Shown: one piece after another, positions 40,106 through 49,297 of the stretch | How the letters are laid out: the number at the start of each line of letters is the position of its first letter | Position numbering within the stretch: the first letter of the stretch is position 1 | Source of the DNA: Cupriavidus sp. D39 | GTDB lineage: Bacteria; Pseudomonadota; Gammaproteobacteria; Burkholderiales; Burkholderiaceae | DNA length: 64,000 nucleotides | Assembly: GCF_026627925.1 (NCBI RefSeq) | Contig: NZ_JAPNLE010000009.1 | Location: forward strand, 4,340,001-4,404,000 | Reading direction: 5' to 3' | Position numbers and translations under genes: made by a program | The notes under the pieces: model-generated | The model's database searches: none | What the model was told of the DNA's origin: nothing | What the model saw: the letters and a program-made list of their open reading frames with translations, nothing else

Positions 40106-40143
40106 CCCTCTCCCCTCAGGGGAGAGGGCCGGGGAGAGGGGTG
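40106..40143. repeat. REP-like palindrome, copy 1
   Basis: CCCTCTCCCC and a following GGGGAGAGGG form a tight palindrome, continued by CCGGGGAGAGGGG. The same core occurs at 40211-40246 in reverse orientation and at 43527-43570, all between genes. This is the REP-like intergenic repeat form seen in many Burkholderiaceae and other proteobacteria. Confidence 0.7.
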
Positions 40144-40210
40144 GCTTAGCTAGGAGCCACTTCAAGCGAAGCCCGTGGTGTTTTCCAGCACGCAGGCGTA
40201 ACCAGCGCCC

Positions 40211-40246
40211 GCCCTCTCCCCAACCCCTCTCCCGCGCGCGGGAGAG
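40211..40246. repeat. REP-like palindrome, copy 2 (inverted)
   Basis: The element contains a perfect 20-base palindrome at 40227-40246 (CTCTCCCGCG and its complement), preceded by GCCCTCTCCCCAACC. It is in the opposite orientation to copy 1 some 70 bases upstream, so the pair could fold together as a larger structure between purC and purE. Confidence 0.7.
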
Positions 40247-40311
40247 CGAAAAAACGCAAGGCGAAAGCTGACGCAATCAATATGCGCCAGACTGATTTTT
40301 AAGGATTTAAC

Positions 40312-40809
40312 GTGAGCAATACAGCCAAGCCGCTGGTCGGCGTTGTGATGGGCAGCAGTTCCGACTGGGACGTGATGCAGAACGCGGTTGCCATGCTGAA
40401 GGATTTCGGCGTGGCCTTCGAGGCACGCGTGGTCTCCGCCCACCGCATGGCCGACGATATGTTCGAGTACGCCGCCACCGCGCGCGCGCGCGGCCTGCGC
40501 GCCATCATCGCCGGTGCCGGCGGCGCTGCGCACCTGCCCGGCATGATCGCCGCCAAGACCATCGTGCCGGTGTTCGGCGTGCCGGTGCCGTCGCGCTACC
40601 TGCGCGGCGAGGACTCGCTGCTGTCGATCGTGCAGATGCCCAAGGGCGTGCCGGTTGCCACCTTCGCCATTGGCGAAGCGGGTGCCGCCAATGCCGCGCT
40701 GCACGCCATCGCCACGCTGGCCACCACCGACGACGCGCTGGCCGCCGCGCTGGAAGCGTTCCGCGCCAAGCAGACCGAAGCCGCCCGCGCCATGACGCTG
40801 CCGGTGTAA
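40312..40809 (+). CDS. purE: 5-(carboxyamino)imidazole ribonucleotide mutase
   Basis: PurE moves the carboxyl group of N5-CAIR to give CAIR in purine synthesis. The 165-residue class I form has [47 protein letters not shown] and [16 protein letters not shown], covering the active-site Ser, Asp and His. The start is GTG, with AAGGA nine bases upstream. purK follows on the same strand 50 bases later; the two act in sequence. Confidence 0.96.
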   Translation: MSNTAKPLVGVVMGSSSDWDVMQNAVAMLKDFGVAFEARVVSAHRMADDMFEYAATARARGLRAIIAGAGGAAHLPGMIAAKTIVPVFGVPVPSRYLRGEDSLLSIVQMPKGVPVATFAIGEAGAANAALHAIATLATTDDALAAALEAFRAKQTEAARAMTLPV

Positions 40810-40859
40810 GGCGCACGCACACCGACTAGCCCTAAGCCCCGAATCCGGAAAGACGCGCC

Positions 40860-42104
40860 ATGCCCACCGATATCCATCCCCACCTGGTCGAAGCCCACAC
40901 GCCGGAGTCGCGTGCCGAGTTCGGCATCGACAATCCCAGCGCGCCGGTGCTGCCCGGCGCCTGGCTAGGCATGCTGGGCGGCGGCCAGCTTGGCCGCATG
41001 TTCACCCATGCCGCGCAGTCGATGGGCTACAAGGTTTGCGTGCTCGATCCGGACCAGGACAGCCCGGCCGGCACGATCGCCGAGAAGCACATCTGCGCGG
41101 CCTATACGGATGAAGCTGCGCTGGCCGAGATGGCCAAGCTATGCCCGGCGGTGACCACCGAGTTCGAGAACGTGCCCTCGCTCTCGCTCGACCGGCTCGA
41201 GCAGCTCGGCGCCTTCGTCGCGCCGCGCGGCTATTGCGTGTCGATCGCGCAGAACCGCATTGGCGAGAAGAAGTTCTTCGCCTCCTGCGCCGAGCGCACC
41301 GGCGTGCCCACCGCGCCGCACTGGGTGATCCAGCACGACGCCGACGTCGACCAGTTGCCCGAGCACCTGCTGCCCGGCATCCTCAAGACCGCGCGCATGG
41401 GTTATGACGGCAAGGGGCAGGCCCGCGTCAAGACCCGCGAAGACGTGCGCGCCGCCTGGCGCGCGATGCAGCACGTGCCGTGCGTGCTGGAGCAGATGCT
41501 GCCGCTGGCCTACGAGGTCTCGGTGCTGGCCGCGCGCGCCGCGGACGGCACCACCGCCACTTGGCCGCTCGCCGAGAACGTGCACCGCGACGGGATCCTG
41601 TTCTCCACGGTGATGCCGTCCGCCAGCGTCTCCGACGAGATCGCCGCGCGCGCGCGCGCCGCCGCCGCCACCATCACCACCGAGATGGGCTATGTGGGCG
41701 TGCTGTGCATCGAGTTCTTCGTGCTGACCGACGGCTCGCTGGTCGCCAACGAAATGGCGCCGCGCCCGCACAACTCCGGCCACATCACCATGGACGCCTG
41801 CGAGACCAGCCAGTTCGAGCAGCAGGTGCGCGCCATGGCTCGCCTGCCGCTGGGCAGCACGCGCCAGCATTCGGCCGGCAAGATGCTCAACCTGCTGGGC
41901 GATGTGTGGTTCGAGTTCGGCCTGGAGCGCACGCCGGCCTGGGACGAAGTCGTGGCGCAAGCGGGCGCCAAGCTGCACCTGTATGGCAAGAGCGATGCCC
42001 GCCCCTCGCGCAAGATGGGCCACGTGAATTGCGTGGGCGGCGAGGCAGCTGACGCCGAGCGCGCCTTCGACGCGGCCCTGACAGCGCTGCATATTGCGCC
42101 CTGA
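40860..42104 (+). CDS. purK: 5-(carboxyamino)imidazole ribonucleotide synthase
   Basis: PurK is an ATP-grasp enzyme that carboxylates AIR with bicarbonate to N5-CAIR, the substrate of PurE. The 414-residue product has the N-terminal [21 protein letters not shown] nucleotide region in shorter blocks, [31 protein letters not shown] and [21 protein letters not shown] region pieces typical of PurK. A leader of about 30 residues precedes the first fold element, longer than in E. coli. An ATG at 40860 is preceded by GGAAAG. Confidence 0.95.
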   Translation: MPTDIHPHLVEAHTPESRAEFGIDNPSAPVLPGAWLGMLGGGQLGRMFTHAAQSMGYKVCVLDPDQDSPAGTIAEKHICAAYTDEAALAEMAKLCPAVTTEFENVPSLSLDRLEQLGAFVAPRGYCVSIAQNRIGEKKFFASCAERTGVPTAPHWVIQHDADVDQLPEHLLPGILKTARMGYDGKGQARVKTREDVRAAWRAMQHVPCVLEQMLPLAYEVSVLAARAADGTTATWPLAENVHRDGILFSTVMPSASVSDEIAARARAAAATITTEMGYVGVLCIEFFVLTDGSLVANEMAPRPHNSGHITMDACETSQFEQQVRAMARLPLGSTRQHSAGKMLNLLGDVWFEFGLERTPAWDEVVAQAGAKLHLYGKSDARPSRKMGHVNCVGGEAADAERAFDAALTALHIAP

Positions 42105-42146
42105 TAGCTTCGTAGCTTCGTAGTAACGCCACCCAAGAGATTCCCG

Positions 42147-43133
42147 ATGTCGCGCATGCCCACGTCCGCCGAACTTGACCAAGCGGTCCAACTGCTGGAG
42201 GCCGGCGAACTGGTCGCCTTCCCGACCGAGACGGTCTACGGCCTCGGCGCCGACGCGGAGAACCCCGAGGCCGTCGCCCGCATCTACGCGGCCAAGGGCC
42301 GCCCGTCCAATCACCCGATCATCGTCCACGTGGTGGACGGCGGCGATATCAGCTACTGGGTGGACGACGTGCCGCCGGCCGCGCAAGCGCTGATCGACGC
42401 CTTCTGGCCCGGCCCGCTCACGCTGATCCTCAAGCGCGCCGCGCATATCCCGGCGGCGGTTGCCGGTGGCCAGGACAGCATTGGCCTGCGTTGTCCCTCG
42501 CATCCGGTCGCGCAGGCGCTACTTAGCCGCTTCAAGCGTGGCCGTGGCGGCATTGCCGCGCCGTCCGCGAACAAGTTTGGCCAGGTCAGCCCGACCACGG
42601 CGCAGCATGTGCGCGATGAGTTTGGCGACGCTGTCTTCGTGCTTGAAGGCGATGGCGTTGAGGTTGGCATCGAATCGACCATTGTCGACCTGTCGCGGCT
42701 GGAGCAGGGCATTGGACCGGTATTGCTGCGCCCCGGCGCGATCACGCCGGCCATGATGGCGCAGGTGCTGGGCGTCACGCCGCTGCCGCCGGATGCCGCG
42801 GCGCCGCGCGCGTCAGGTACGCTGAAGGCGCACTATGCGCCGCATACGCCGTTGGGTTTGTGTTCTGCTGCGGATCTGCCTGCGCAACTGGTCGATTTGC
42901 CCGCCGACGCGCGAGTGGCGTGGGTTGGTGTTCAGGCGGCTGCTGATCCGCGGTGCGTTTGGGTGCAGGCGCCTGCCGATGCCGAGGGTTATGCGCGTGC
43001 GCTTTATAGCTTGTTGCGCAGGCTGGATGGGGATGGGTTTGCGCGGCTGGTGTTTGAGGCCTTGCCGGCTGGGCATGAGTGGGATGGGGTTCGAGATCGG
43101 TTGCAGCGGGCTGCTGCTGCGTTTGGGGGGTAA
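42147..43133 (+). CDS. L-threonylcarbamoyladenylate synthase (Sua5/YrdC family, long form)
   Basis: Makes threonylcarbamoyl-AMP from threonine, bicarbonate and ATP, the first step of the t6A modification of ANN-decoding tRNAs. The 328-residue product has an N-terminal YrdC domain (FPTETVYGLGADAEN, KGRPSNHPIIVHV, WPGPLTLILKR, IGLRCPSHPVAQALL, PSANKFGQVSPTTA) and a C-terminal Sua5 domain after the linker SGTLKAHYAPHTPLG. It is thus the Sua5 form rather than the short TsaC. The last 300 bases use T and G at third positions more than the rest of the gene. It follows purK by 42 bases. Confidence 0.92.
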   Translation: MSRMPTSAELDQAVQLLEAGELVAFPTETVYGLGADAENPEAVARIYAAKGRPSNHPIIVHVVDGGDISYWVDDVPPAAQALIDAFWPGPLTLILKRAAHIPAAVAGGQDSIGLRCPSHPVAQALLSRFKRGRGGIAAPSANKFGQVSPTTAQHVRDEFGDAVFVLEGDGVEVGIESTIVDLSRLEQGIGPVLLRPGAITPAMMAQVLGVTPLPPDAAAPRASGTLKAHYAPHTPLGLCSAADLPAQLVDLPADARVAWVGVQAAADPRCVWVQAPADAEGYARALYSLLRRLDGDGFARLVFEALPAGHEWDGVRDRLQRAAAAFGG

Positions 43134-43625
43134 GGGGGCGGGGTCGGCTGCAACTGCAAAATCAGCTTCAACGGCTTAACTTCAAGGTCAAAGGCAACTG
43201 CAGTTTCACCGCCCCTGCGGGGCGGCGACCTACTTTTTTGTCTTGCCAAAAAGTAGGCAAAAAAGGCGCGCCGGATGGGGCGACACCCCTCGGGATTCGG
43301 CGAAAAGAGCGGCCGGGACCCAAACTCGCATCGCCTTAAGGCGATACTCAGACATGGGTCCCTCTTTTCCGCTCTTTTCGCCGAATCCCGAGGCGCCCCA
43401 TACGGCCTTGGCACACCTCCACGGCTCGCTTCGCATCGCGCGTGGGTGTTTCCCGCCTGGGGGCGGGAAACACGGCTACACCGAATTGTTGTCTGGCGAT
43501 GTCGTTTCTGCTCCCGCTGGTTTGCTCCCCTCTCCCGCTTGCGGGAGAGGGGCCGGGGAGAGGGCGGGCGCTCGCAAGGGCGTGATCTCACCGTTCTTCC
43601 GTACCGGCTGCCAGTATCACGCCAC
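43134..43625. repeat. Palindrome-rich intergenic region between convergent genes
   Basis: No gene is seen. The stretch is a chain of palindromes: CCTACTTTTTT with AAAAAGTAGG (43230-43257), a 25-bp perfect inverted repeat 43288-43312 with 43369-43393 whose stem continues inward through GGGACCC/GGGTCCC, an inner ATCGCC/GGCGAT palindrome at about 43330-43345, a TGTTTCCCGCC/GGCGGGAAACA hairpin at 43447-43472 and a REP-like copy at 43527-43570. It lies between the Sua5-type gene and dacB, which end facing each other. Confidence 0.75.
43527..43570. repeat. REP-like palindrome, copy 3
   Basis: CCCCTCTCCCGC and GCGGGAGAGGGG form a perfect 12-bp stem with a TT loop, followed by CCGGGGAGAGGGCGGGCG. 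It is the clearest of the REP-like copies in the window. A degenerate partial copy is at 52273-52299. Confidence 0.75.
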
Positions 43626-45152
43626 TCAGGGTGCGCCCTGATACACCCATTGCAGCAGGGCGTCGTGGGCTTCGCGGGCTTGTGCTGCGTTGGCGTGGTT
43701 GATGTAGCTGACCACCACATACCGATCGCCGTTCAGGGCATCGACATAGCCGGCGAGTGCCCGGACATCGTTCAACGTTCCTGTCTTCATGTAGGCATTG
43801 CCGGCCGCGCCGGCGCGCGTCAGGCGGTTGCGCAGCGTGCCATCGACGCCGAGGATCGGCAGCGAATCCATCAGCACCGGCCCGACTTCGCTGGCCAGCG
43901 CTTGCTGCAGCAGCCGCGACATATCGTAGGCACTGATCCGTTCTTCACGCGATAGCCCGGAGCCGTTGTCCAGCACCAGGCCGGGCATGTCCAGCCCCTG
44001 GCGCGCCAGCCAGCGCTGCACCACCTTGGCCGAGCGTGTCGTGCTGGCCGGGCCGCCGCGATCCATCTCCGCGCCGATGGTCAGGTAAAGCTGGCGAGCC
44101 ATCACATTGTTCGAGAACTTGTTGATGTCGCGCACGATTTCCGACAGGGGCTGGCCGTAGTGGCGTGCCAGCAGGAAGGCGTTGCGCGGGGCGCGGCCCA
44201 TGCGCAGGGCTGGCTGGTGGGTGAAGCGGCCGCCGGCCAGTTGCCACTCGGCGACGAAGCCGCCCCAGGCGAACTCGTTGTGTGAGAGCGTGGCGATATT
44301 GACCACGTGTTCGCCGCAGTCGGCGGCGTAGCTGCCGTCGAAGGAGGCCAGCACGGTGCCGTCGGGTTGCGGCGTGACGGCGGGGCGGGCGCGTGCCGAC
44401 CAGTTGCCGCATTTGCCGTTGGACAGCGCGAGGCGGTTGTCGAGCTTGAGCTGCGCCAGCGCGGGCGTGACCGATACCGCGACCGACTGGTTGACCGGGT
44501 CGGGCGTGATGGTAAACGACAGCGTCTTGAAGGCGTAGAGCAGCGCGTCGGGGCTGACGTTGTAGGCGCGCTGGGTTTCGCCGTCGATGGTGGCGCCGTT
44601 GTCGAGGGTGGAATCGAAGTAGCTGCGGTCCAGCACCAGGTCGCCGTTGATGGTGGTGGCGCCCGCGGTGCGGGCGGCGTTGACCAGCTTGGCCATTTCT
44701 TCGGGCACCAGCTTGGGGTCGCCATAGCCACGCAGATAGACATTGCCGTTGACGGTGCCGTCGGCACCCGGCTGGTTGTCGGCGTAGAGCGCGGTCTGCC
44801 AGCGGTAGCCGGGGCCAAGCAGCTGGAGCCCGGCGAAGGTGGTGACCAGCTTCATGGTGGAAGCCGGGTTCATCGGCGTCTGCGCGTTCCAGCTTGCGCG
44901 CGGCGCCGGCGCGCCGACCTTGATCACGTAGAAGCTGGTGGCCGAGGCGGGCACATGCGCGCGCTTGAGCGCGGCCGCCACGCTGCCCGGCAGGCCCGAG
45001 TGCGGCTCGGCGGGCTGGGCAGCGGCGTGGGCGGCCTTGGTCTTGTGAACGGTGGTCTTAGCGGTGGCGGCGCTCAGGCCGCTGATGCACAACAGCCCGG
45101 CGACGCAAAGCGGCAGCAGGCGGCGAAGAATTGGGGAAGGGCGTTTCGGCAT
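43626..45152 (-). CDS. dacB: D-alanyl-D-alanine carboxypeptidase/endopeptidase (PBP4, DacB type)
   Basis: This penicillin-binding protein trims or cuts D-Ala-containing peptidoglycan cross-links in the periplasm. The 508-residue product has a signal peptide (LLPLCVAGLLCISGLSAA). The SxxK motif is S98-T-M-K101 in PASTMKLVTTF, followed by the SxN motif in KFSNNVMARQLYL and KTG in YMKTGTLNDVRALAGY. A large insert between the first and second motifs is typical of peptidase family S13. The start at 45152 was chosen; an ATG three codons earlier is possible. Confidence 0.92.
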   Translation of the reverse strand: MPKRPSPILRRLLPLCVAGLLCISGLSAATAKTTVHKTKAAHAAAQPAEPHSGLPGSVAAALKRAHVPASATSFYVIKVGAPAPRASWNAQTPMNPASTMKLVTTFAGLQLLGPGYRWQTALYADNQPGADGTVNGNVYLRGYGDPKLVPEEMAKLVNAARTAGATTINGDLVLDRSYFDSTLDNGATIDGETQRAYNVSPDALLYAFKTLSFTITPDPVNQSVAVSVTPALAQLKLDNRLALSNGKCGNWSARARPAVTPQPDGTVLASFDGSYAADCGEHVVNIATLSHNEFAWGGFVAEWQLAGGRFTHQPALRMGRAPRNAFLLARHYGQPLSEIVRDINKFSNNVMARQLYLTIGAEMDRGGPASTTRSAKVVQRWLARQGLDMPGLVLDNGSGLSREERISAYDMSRLLQQALASEVGPVLMDSLPILGVDGTLRNRLTRAGAAGNAYMKTGTLNDVRALAGYVDALNGDRYVVVSYINHANAAQAREAHDALLQWVYQGAP

Positions 45153-45231
45153 GGTGCCCATGTTAACGCATGGGCCTGGGCGCGGATGACGCCGCCTTTC
45201 GATTTCCGCAGGATTTCCCCAGAATTTCCGT

Positions 45232-45819
45232 CTAGTCTTGCGCGGCGTTCGTCGGCTCTGCCATCTGGGCCGCACCCACTGGCTGAGGTGGCGCGAGCTT
45301 GCCGAGCAGCGCGCGCAGCGTGTCTTGCTCCTGCGCCGACAATGCACCCGCAACGCGCGCGTCATGCGCGCACACCGCGGCGGTGGCGGCTTCCAGCGTG
45401 CGCCGTCCCGCTGGGGTCAGCACCAGGCTGTAGGCGCGGCGGTCGTGCGGCGCCGGGCGGCGCGCAACCAGCTTCATGTCTTCCAGCGCGTCGACCAGCA
45501 GCACCGCACCCGAGCGCGCAATGCCCAGGATGCTGGCCAGCTCGGTCAGCTTGAGCAGCGGATTGCGCGAGACGATCACGAGCGCGGAGAAGCGCGGCGG
45601 CGTGATGTTCCACTGCGCTAGCGATTGCACGAAGTCTTCGTAGATGCGGATCTGCGCGCGGCGGATGGCGTAGCCGACCAGGCTGTCGAGCACACCATAG
45701 TCGACGTCGGCGATATGCGGATCGAACCCGCCGGGTGCATCGGCTGCCTGGCTCGCGCCGGCGGGATCGGGGGCGAGGGCATCGCGGCCGCGGCGCGCTC
45801 GCGCCTTTGCTGTGGTCAT
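45232..45819 (-). CDS. MarR-family transcriptional regulator
   Basis: The 195-residue regulator has a winged-helix core: VLDSLVGYAIRRAQIRIYEDF, LTELASILGIARSGAVLLVDALE as recognition region, and the wing RRPAPHDRRAYSLVLTPAGRR with the family's conserved DRR-xx-LT pattern. It acts as a dimer, usually a repressor released by a small aromatic ligand. It lies 73 bases beyond the DUF3237 gene on the same strand, so it probably belongs to that operon and may bind the palindrome at the operon's promoter (49026-49040). Confidence 0.88.
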   Translation of the reverse strand: MTTAKARARRGRDALAPDPAGASQAADAPGGFDPHIADVDYGVLDSLVGYAIRRAQIRIYEDFVQSLAQWNITPPRFSALVIVSRNPLLKLTELASILGIARSGAVLLVDALEDMKLVARRPAPHDRRAYSLVLTPAGRRTLEAATAAVCAHDARVAGALSAQEQDTLRALLGKLAPPQPVGAAQMAEPTNAAQD

Positions 45820-45892
45820 GAGGCCTTGGCGTCAGTCGATGAGTGTGGGTGGTAGCGGTAAGGGGGATGGGCCGGCGGAAAAACCGGGTCGC

Positions 45893-46402
45893 CTACATGA
45901 CGCGAAAATACCGCATTTCCACCCGGTCCGGATAGCGGGCGCCGGTGGCGACAAACAGGTGCTGCATGAGCCAGTCGTAGCCGGGCGCCGACGTCTCGAA
46001 GCGGGGCGCGGTGCGGAAATAGATCAGGCGCGGGTCGACGATCTCGCCGCCGGCCAGGCGCGCGATCAGCTCGGCCGGCCCGCTGCGCACGCCGGCGTTG
46101 ACGATGTAGATGCGCTCGCCGTCGCCGGTCTCCAGCACGTAGCGAGCCTCGATGTCGGCCACGACGATGCCGTTGCCGGCGTCGTGGCGCACCAGCTGAA
46201 AATCCGCCCCGCCGGGCAGGATGCGCCCTTGCAGGCGCGGCCCGGAAACTACGCCGTCGAGGATGGGGATGACCCGCCGGTTGCCCAGCGCGCTCGTGCC
46301 CACCTCGGTGGCCGGCGCCAGCCGGAAGCTGAAGTCCGCCACATGCTCCAGCGTGGGCGTGGGCAGGGCGGCGATGGCGAGGGGCGCGGCGGGCGAGGTC
46401 AT
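45893..46402 (-). CDS. DUF3237 domain-containing protein
   Basis: The 169-residue product fits the DUF3237 beta-barrel family: LEHVADFSFRLAPATEVG, RRVIPILDGVVSGPRLQGRI and LPGGADFQLVRHDAGN, and later the FRTAPRFETSAPGYDWL and LFVATGARYPDRVEMRYFRV blocks. The function is unknown; members often lie in aromatic degradation clusters. Its ATG overlaps the stop of the binding-protein gene (ATGA), so it is co-translated with it. No signal peptide is seen. Confidence 0.85.
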   Translation of the reverse strand: MTSPAAPLAIAALPTPTLEHVADFSFRLAPATEVGTSALGNRRVIPILDGVVSGPRLQGRILPGGADFQLVRHDAGNGIVVADIEARYVLETGDGERIYIVNAGVRSGPAELIARLAGGEIVDPRLIYFRTAPRFETSAPGYDWLMQHLFVATGARYPDRVEMRYFRVM

Positions 46403-47574
46403 TTCAGCAGCTTCCAGTTGCCGTTGTCGATGGTCAGCATCACGCGGCCGCGTGTGTCGAAGCCGAAGTGATCCTGCGCGGTGTAGTTCAGCACGCCGTG
46501 CGACACCACGATATCGCGTTCGCTCTCCAGCGCGGTCTTGAGGGCTTTGCGGAATGCCGGCGTGCCCGGCTTGGCCTGCTTGAGCGCCACCGGCACGATG
46601 CGCTGCAGCACCAGGCCCGCATCGTAGGGGTGGGCGCCGAACTGGGTGCGGCTGTCGGGCCCGTACAGTTTCTCGTAGCGGCCCACATAGTCCAGTCCCG
46701 GCTTCTTGGTGGCGGCGCTGTCGGGCAGCTGCTCGGCCACGATCACCGGCCCGGCCGGCAGGATGGAGCCGTTGACGGCCTTGCCACCGATGCGGATCAG
46801 GTCCTTGGTGGCCGCGCCGTGCGTGTGGTAGACCGGGCCCGCGAACCCGCGCTCGCGCAGCGTGGTGTGGGGCAGGGCCGCGCCGGTGCCGGCGCCGGCG
46901 ATCAGCACCGCGTCGGGGCGGGCGGCGATCAGCTTGAGCGTTTGCGCGGTCACGCTGGTGTCCGAGCGCGCATAGCGTTCGGTGGCCACCAGGCGCATGC
47001 CGCGCGCGGTGGCGGCGGTGGTGAATTCCTTGAGCCAGGTTTCGCCGTAGGCGTCGGCAAAGCCGATGAAGGCGATGGTCTTGACGCCTCTCGCGTGCGC
47101 CGCATCCGCCACGGCTTCGGCCATCAGCTTGACCGGCTGTGCCAGGCGATAGGTCCATTCGCCGCGCCCGGGCTTGAGCTCGATCGGCGAGAAGGCCAGC
47201 TGCACGGTCTGGCTCTCGTCGGCCACTTCGGCAATCGCGATCGATGGCGCCACCGCCGACGAGCCGAGGATGATGTCGACCTTGTCTTCGCTGACGAAGC
47301 GGCGCGCCACCTTGGTGGCCTGGGTGGGATCGGAGCCGTCGTCCAGCACGATGTAGCGGACCTTTTCGCCGCCGATGGTCTCCGGCAGGAAGGGCATGCT
47401 GTTTTTCTGCGGGATGCCGAGCGAGGCCGAGGGACCGGTCGACGCGATGCTGACGCCGACCGTCACTTCGGCAAACACGGGTGCGGCGCCAAGCGCGCAG
47501 GCAAGGCCGGCGGTGACGGCGAGCGCAAGGCGGGTGGCGGGCGTGGCAAGGCGGGTAAGGCTGGGGCGCGGCAC
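46399..47574 (-). CDS. Periplasmic ABC substrate-binding protein, LivK type
   Basis: The 391-residue product has a signal peptide (LALAVTAGLACALGAAPVFA). The type I periplasmic binding fold starts VTVGVSIASTGPSASLGIPQ and includes YIVLDDGSDPTQATKVARRF and GSSAVAPSIAIAEVA. Relatives bind branched-chain or aromatic carboxylates for ABC importers. No permease or ATPase genes are beside it, so it must share another system or act otherwise. It lies between the FAD monooxygenase and DUF3237 genes in one leftward operon. Confidence 0.88.
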   Translation of the reverse strand: MPRPSLTRLATPATRLALAVTAGLACALGAAPVFAEVTVGVSIASTGPSASLGIPQKNSMPFLPETIGGEKVRYIVLDDGSDPTQATKVARRFVSEDKVDIILGSSAVAPSIAIAEVADESQTVQLAFSPIELKPGRGEWTYRLAQPVKLMAEAVADAAHARGVKTIAFIGFADAYGETWLKEFTTAATARGMRLVATERYARSDTSVTAQTLKLIAARPDAVLIAGAGTGAALPHTTLRERGFAGPVYHTHGAATKDLIRIGGKAVNGSILPAGPVIVAEQLPDSAATKKPGLDYVGRYEKLYGPDSRTQFGAHPYDAGLVLQRIVPVALKQAKPGTPAFRKALKTALESERDIVVSHGVLNYTAQDHFGFDTRGRVMLTIDNGNWKLLK

Positions 47575-47667
47575 GATGTCTCCTTATCTTCGAATGACGC
47601 CGGCTTCTCAGGGCCGGTCGGGGGGCATGACGCGACGGACTGGCGCAATCACAGGCGCGCGGCCCGC

Positions 47668-48947
47668 TTAGCGCGGCGGCACCTGCAGCGATTGCCGGTC
47701 GAAGCCGGCGAGCTGCTTGTAGCGCAGCGCAATCGCTTCGAGCTCGGTGCGCGGGATCACGCTTTCGATATCGCTGAAGCCTTGCGGCGCGCGCTGCTCG
47801 GCCAGCTGCATGACCTGCTCGGGCCCGTTCATGCGGTTGCGCAGCACGATGGCCGCGGTGCGCGGCAGTCGCTCCGCCTCGTACTCGCGCAGCGCGTAGC
47901 CGGCGCCGCAGACGTCGCGCGGCGCGCCGTTGGCCAAGAGGCTGTCCATCAGGTAGCGCGCATCGAGGATGGCCTGCGCGCTGCCGTTGGAGCCGATCGG
48001 GTACATCGGGTGGGCGGCGTCTCCCAGCAGCGTCACGCGGTCGAAGGTCCAGCGCGGCAGCGTGTCCTTGTCGACCATGGGGAATTCGTAGATGGCCTGC
48101 GCGCCGTCGATCAGCGCGGGGATGTCGATCCAGTCCCAGCGCCAGCCGGCGAAGGCTTCGCGGAACACGGACTTGTCGACCTCTTTGTTCCAGTCGCTGC
48201 GCGGCGGGGTATCCGGCACGCTGTCGGGCACGCGCAGCTCGGCGATCCAGTTGACCAGCGAGCGCCCCTTGCGGCGCAGCGGCTCGGAGATCGGGTAGGC
48301 CACGAACTTCTGGTCCTGGTGGCCCGCCATGAACATCGAGCTGCCGTCCAGGTACGGCGGCGCCTCGGTGACGGCGCGCCACAGCGTGCGGCGCGAGAAG
48401 CGCGGCGCGTCGCCCTGCGGATAGAAGTGGCGGCGCACGGCGGAGTGGATGCCGTCGGCGCCCACCAGCACATCGGCCCGCGCCGTGACTTGCGCGTTGT
48501 CGCTGCGCCGGCGCAGCGTGAACTCCACGGGGTCTGCGGCGCGCGCGCCGGTGCTCGCGACCGCCTCAAACGTGTGGCCGGCATGCACGCTGTCGGCCCC
48601 CAGGCGTTCCACCACGGTGCGGTAGAGCAGCATCTGGAATTCGCCGCGATGGATGGAGAACTGCGGCTGGCCGTAGCCCGCCGCGCGCCCGCGCGGCTCG
48701 TGCCAGATGCGCTGGCCAAGCTTGTTGTAGTAGGAGAGGAGGAGGTCTGCACCGCCAGCTCGGCCAGCGCATCGTGCAACCCGAGCTCGGACAGCTCGCG
48801 CACGGCGTGCGGCAGCAGGTTGATGCCAACGCCGAGCGGGCGCAGCGTCTCGCTGGCTTCCCAGACCTCGACCTCGATGCCGTGCCGGTGGCAAAGCAGT
48901 GCCAGCGTCAGGCCACCGATGCCGCCACCGGCAATCGCGATCTTCAT
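47668..48947 (-). pseudogene. FAD-dependent aromatic monooxygenase, frameshifted as written
   Basis: The N-terminal frame (from 48947) has the FAD Rossmann motif KIAIAGGGIGGLTLALLC and LRPLGVGINLLPHAVREL. The frame changes near 48731-48748, after ELAVQT. The remainder, one frame over, has SYYNKLGQRIWHEPRG, ADVLVGADGIHSAVRRH (the DG motif), and VTLLGDAAHPMYPIGSNG (the GD motif). One added base there joins them into a protein of about 427 residues. This is the class A flavoprotein hydroxylase family that uses NAD(P)H and oxygen on aromatic rings; the substrate is unknown. It heads the leftward operon. Confidence 0.82.
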
Positions 48948-49025
48948 GGTGTTGTCTCCACGGCTTGTCATGGATTGCCCGTGCCGCGCGTGCTCCATGC
49001 GGAGCGGGCGGCCGGCAGCAATATT

Positions 49026-49060
49026 GTTATGTAGTATAACTAAATGCGCGGAGGCTTCAA
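49026..49060 (-). promoter_or_regulatory. Promoter with overlapping palindrome ahead of the FAD-monooxygenase operon
   Basis: On the reverse strand TTGAAG (forward 49055-49060) and TATACT (forward 49033-49038) form a -35/-10 pair with a 16-base spacer. Transcription would start near 49025, about 75 bases before the monooxygenase ATG. A 15-base palindrome, GTTAT-N5-ATAAC (49026-49040), covers the -10 box, a normal place for a repressor such as the MarR-type protein encoded at the end of the operon. That link is inference. The rest of 48948-49297 shows no gene. Confidence 0.6.
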
Positions 49061-49297
49061 GATGGCCGGTGTGCGGGGAAACCCGCAAGTAAGCGGCGCA
49101 TACACGTCCTGGGCACGGGATTTGTGGGAATCCGCTGACACGATGTTCGGCCATGCCCCCGTCACGCAAAGCGGCCCCGAGCCCCATACTGAACGCACCT
49201 GCCGCAGATGTGGACCTTGCGGTAATACGCGATAACGATGCCTGGTTGCATTGCCAGGCCCAAAGCAAATGCCGCATATCCCACAAGGAGCCTCATC

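Noticed and set aside
43134-43625. A CRISPR array in the repeat-rich stretch
   Set aside because: The repeats are different palindromes of unequal length without regular spacers and no cas genes are present.
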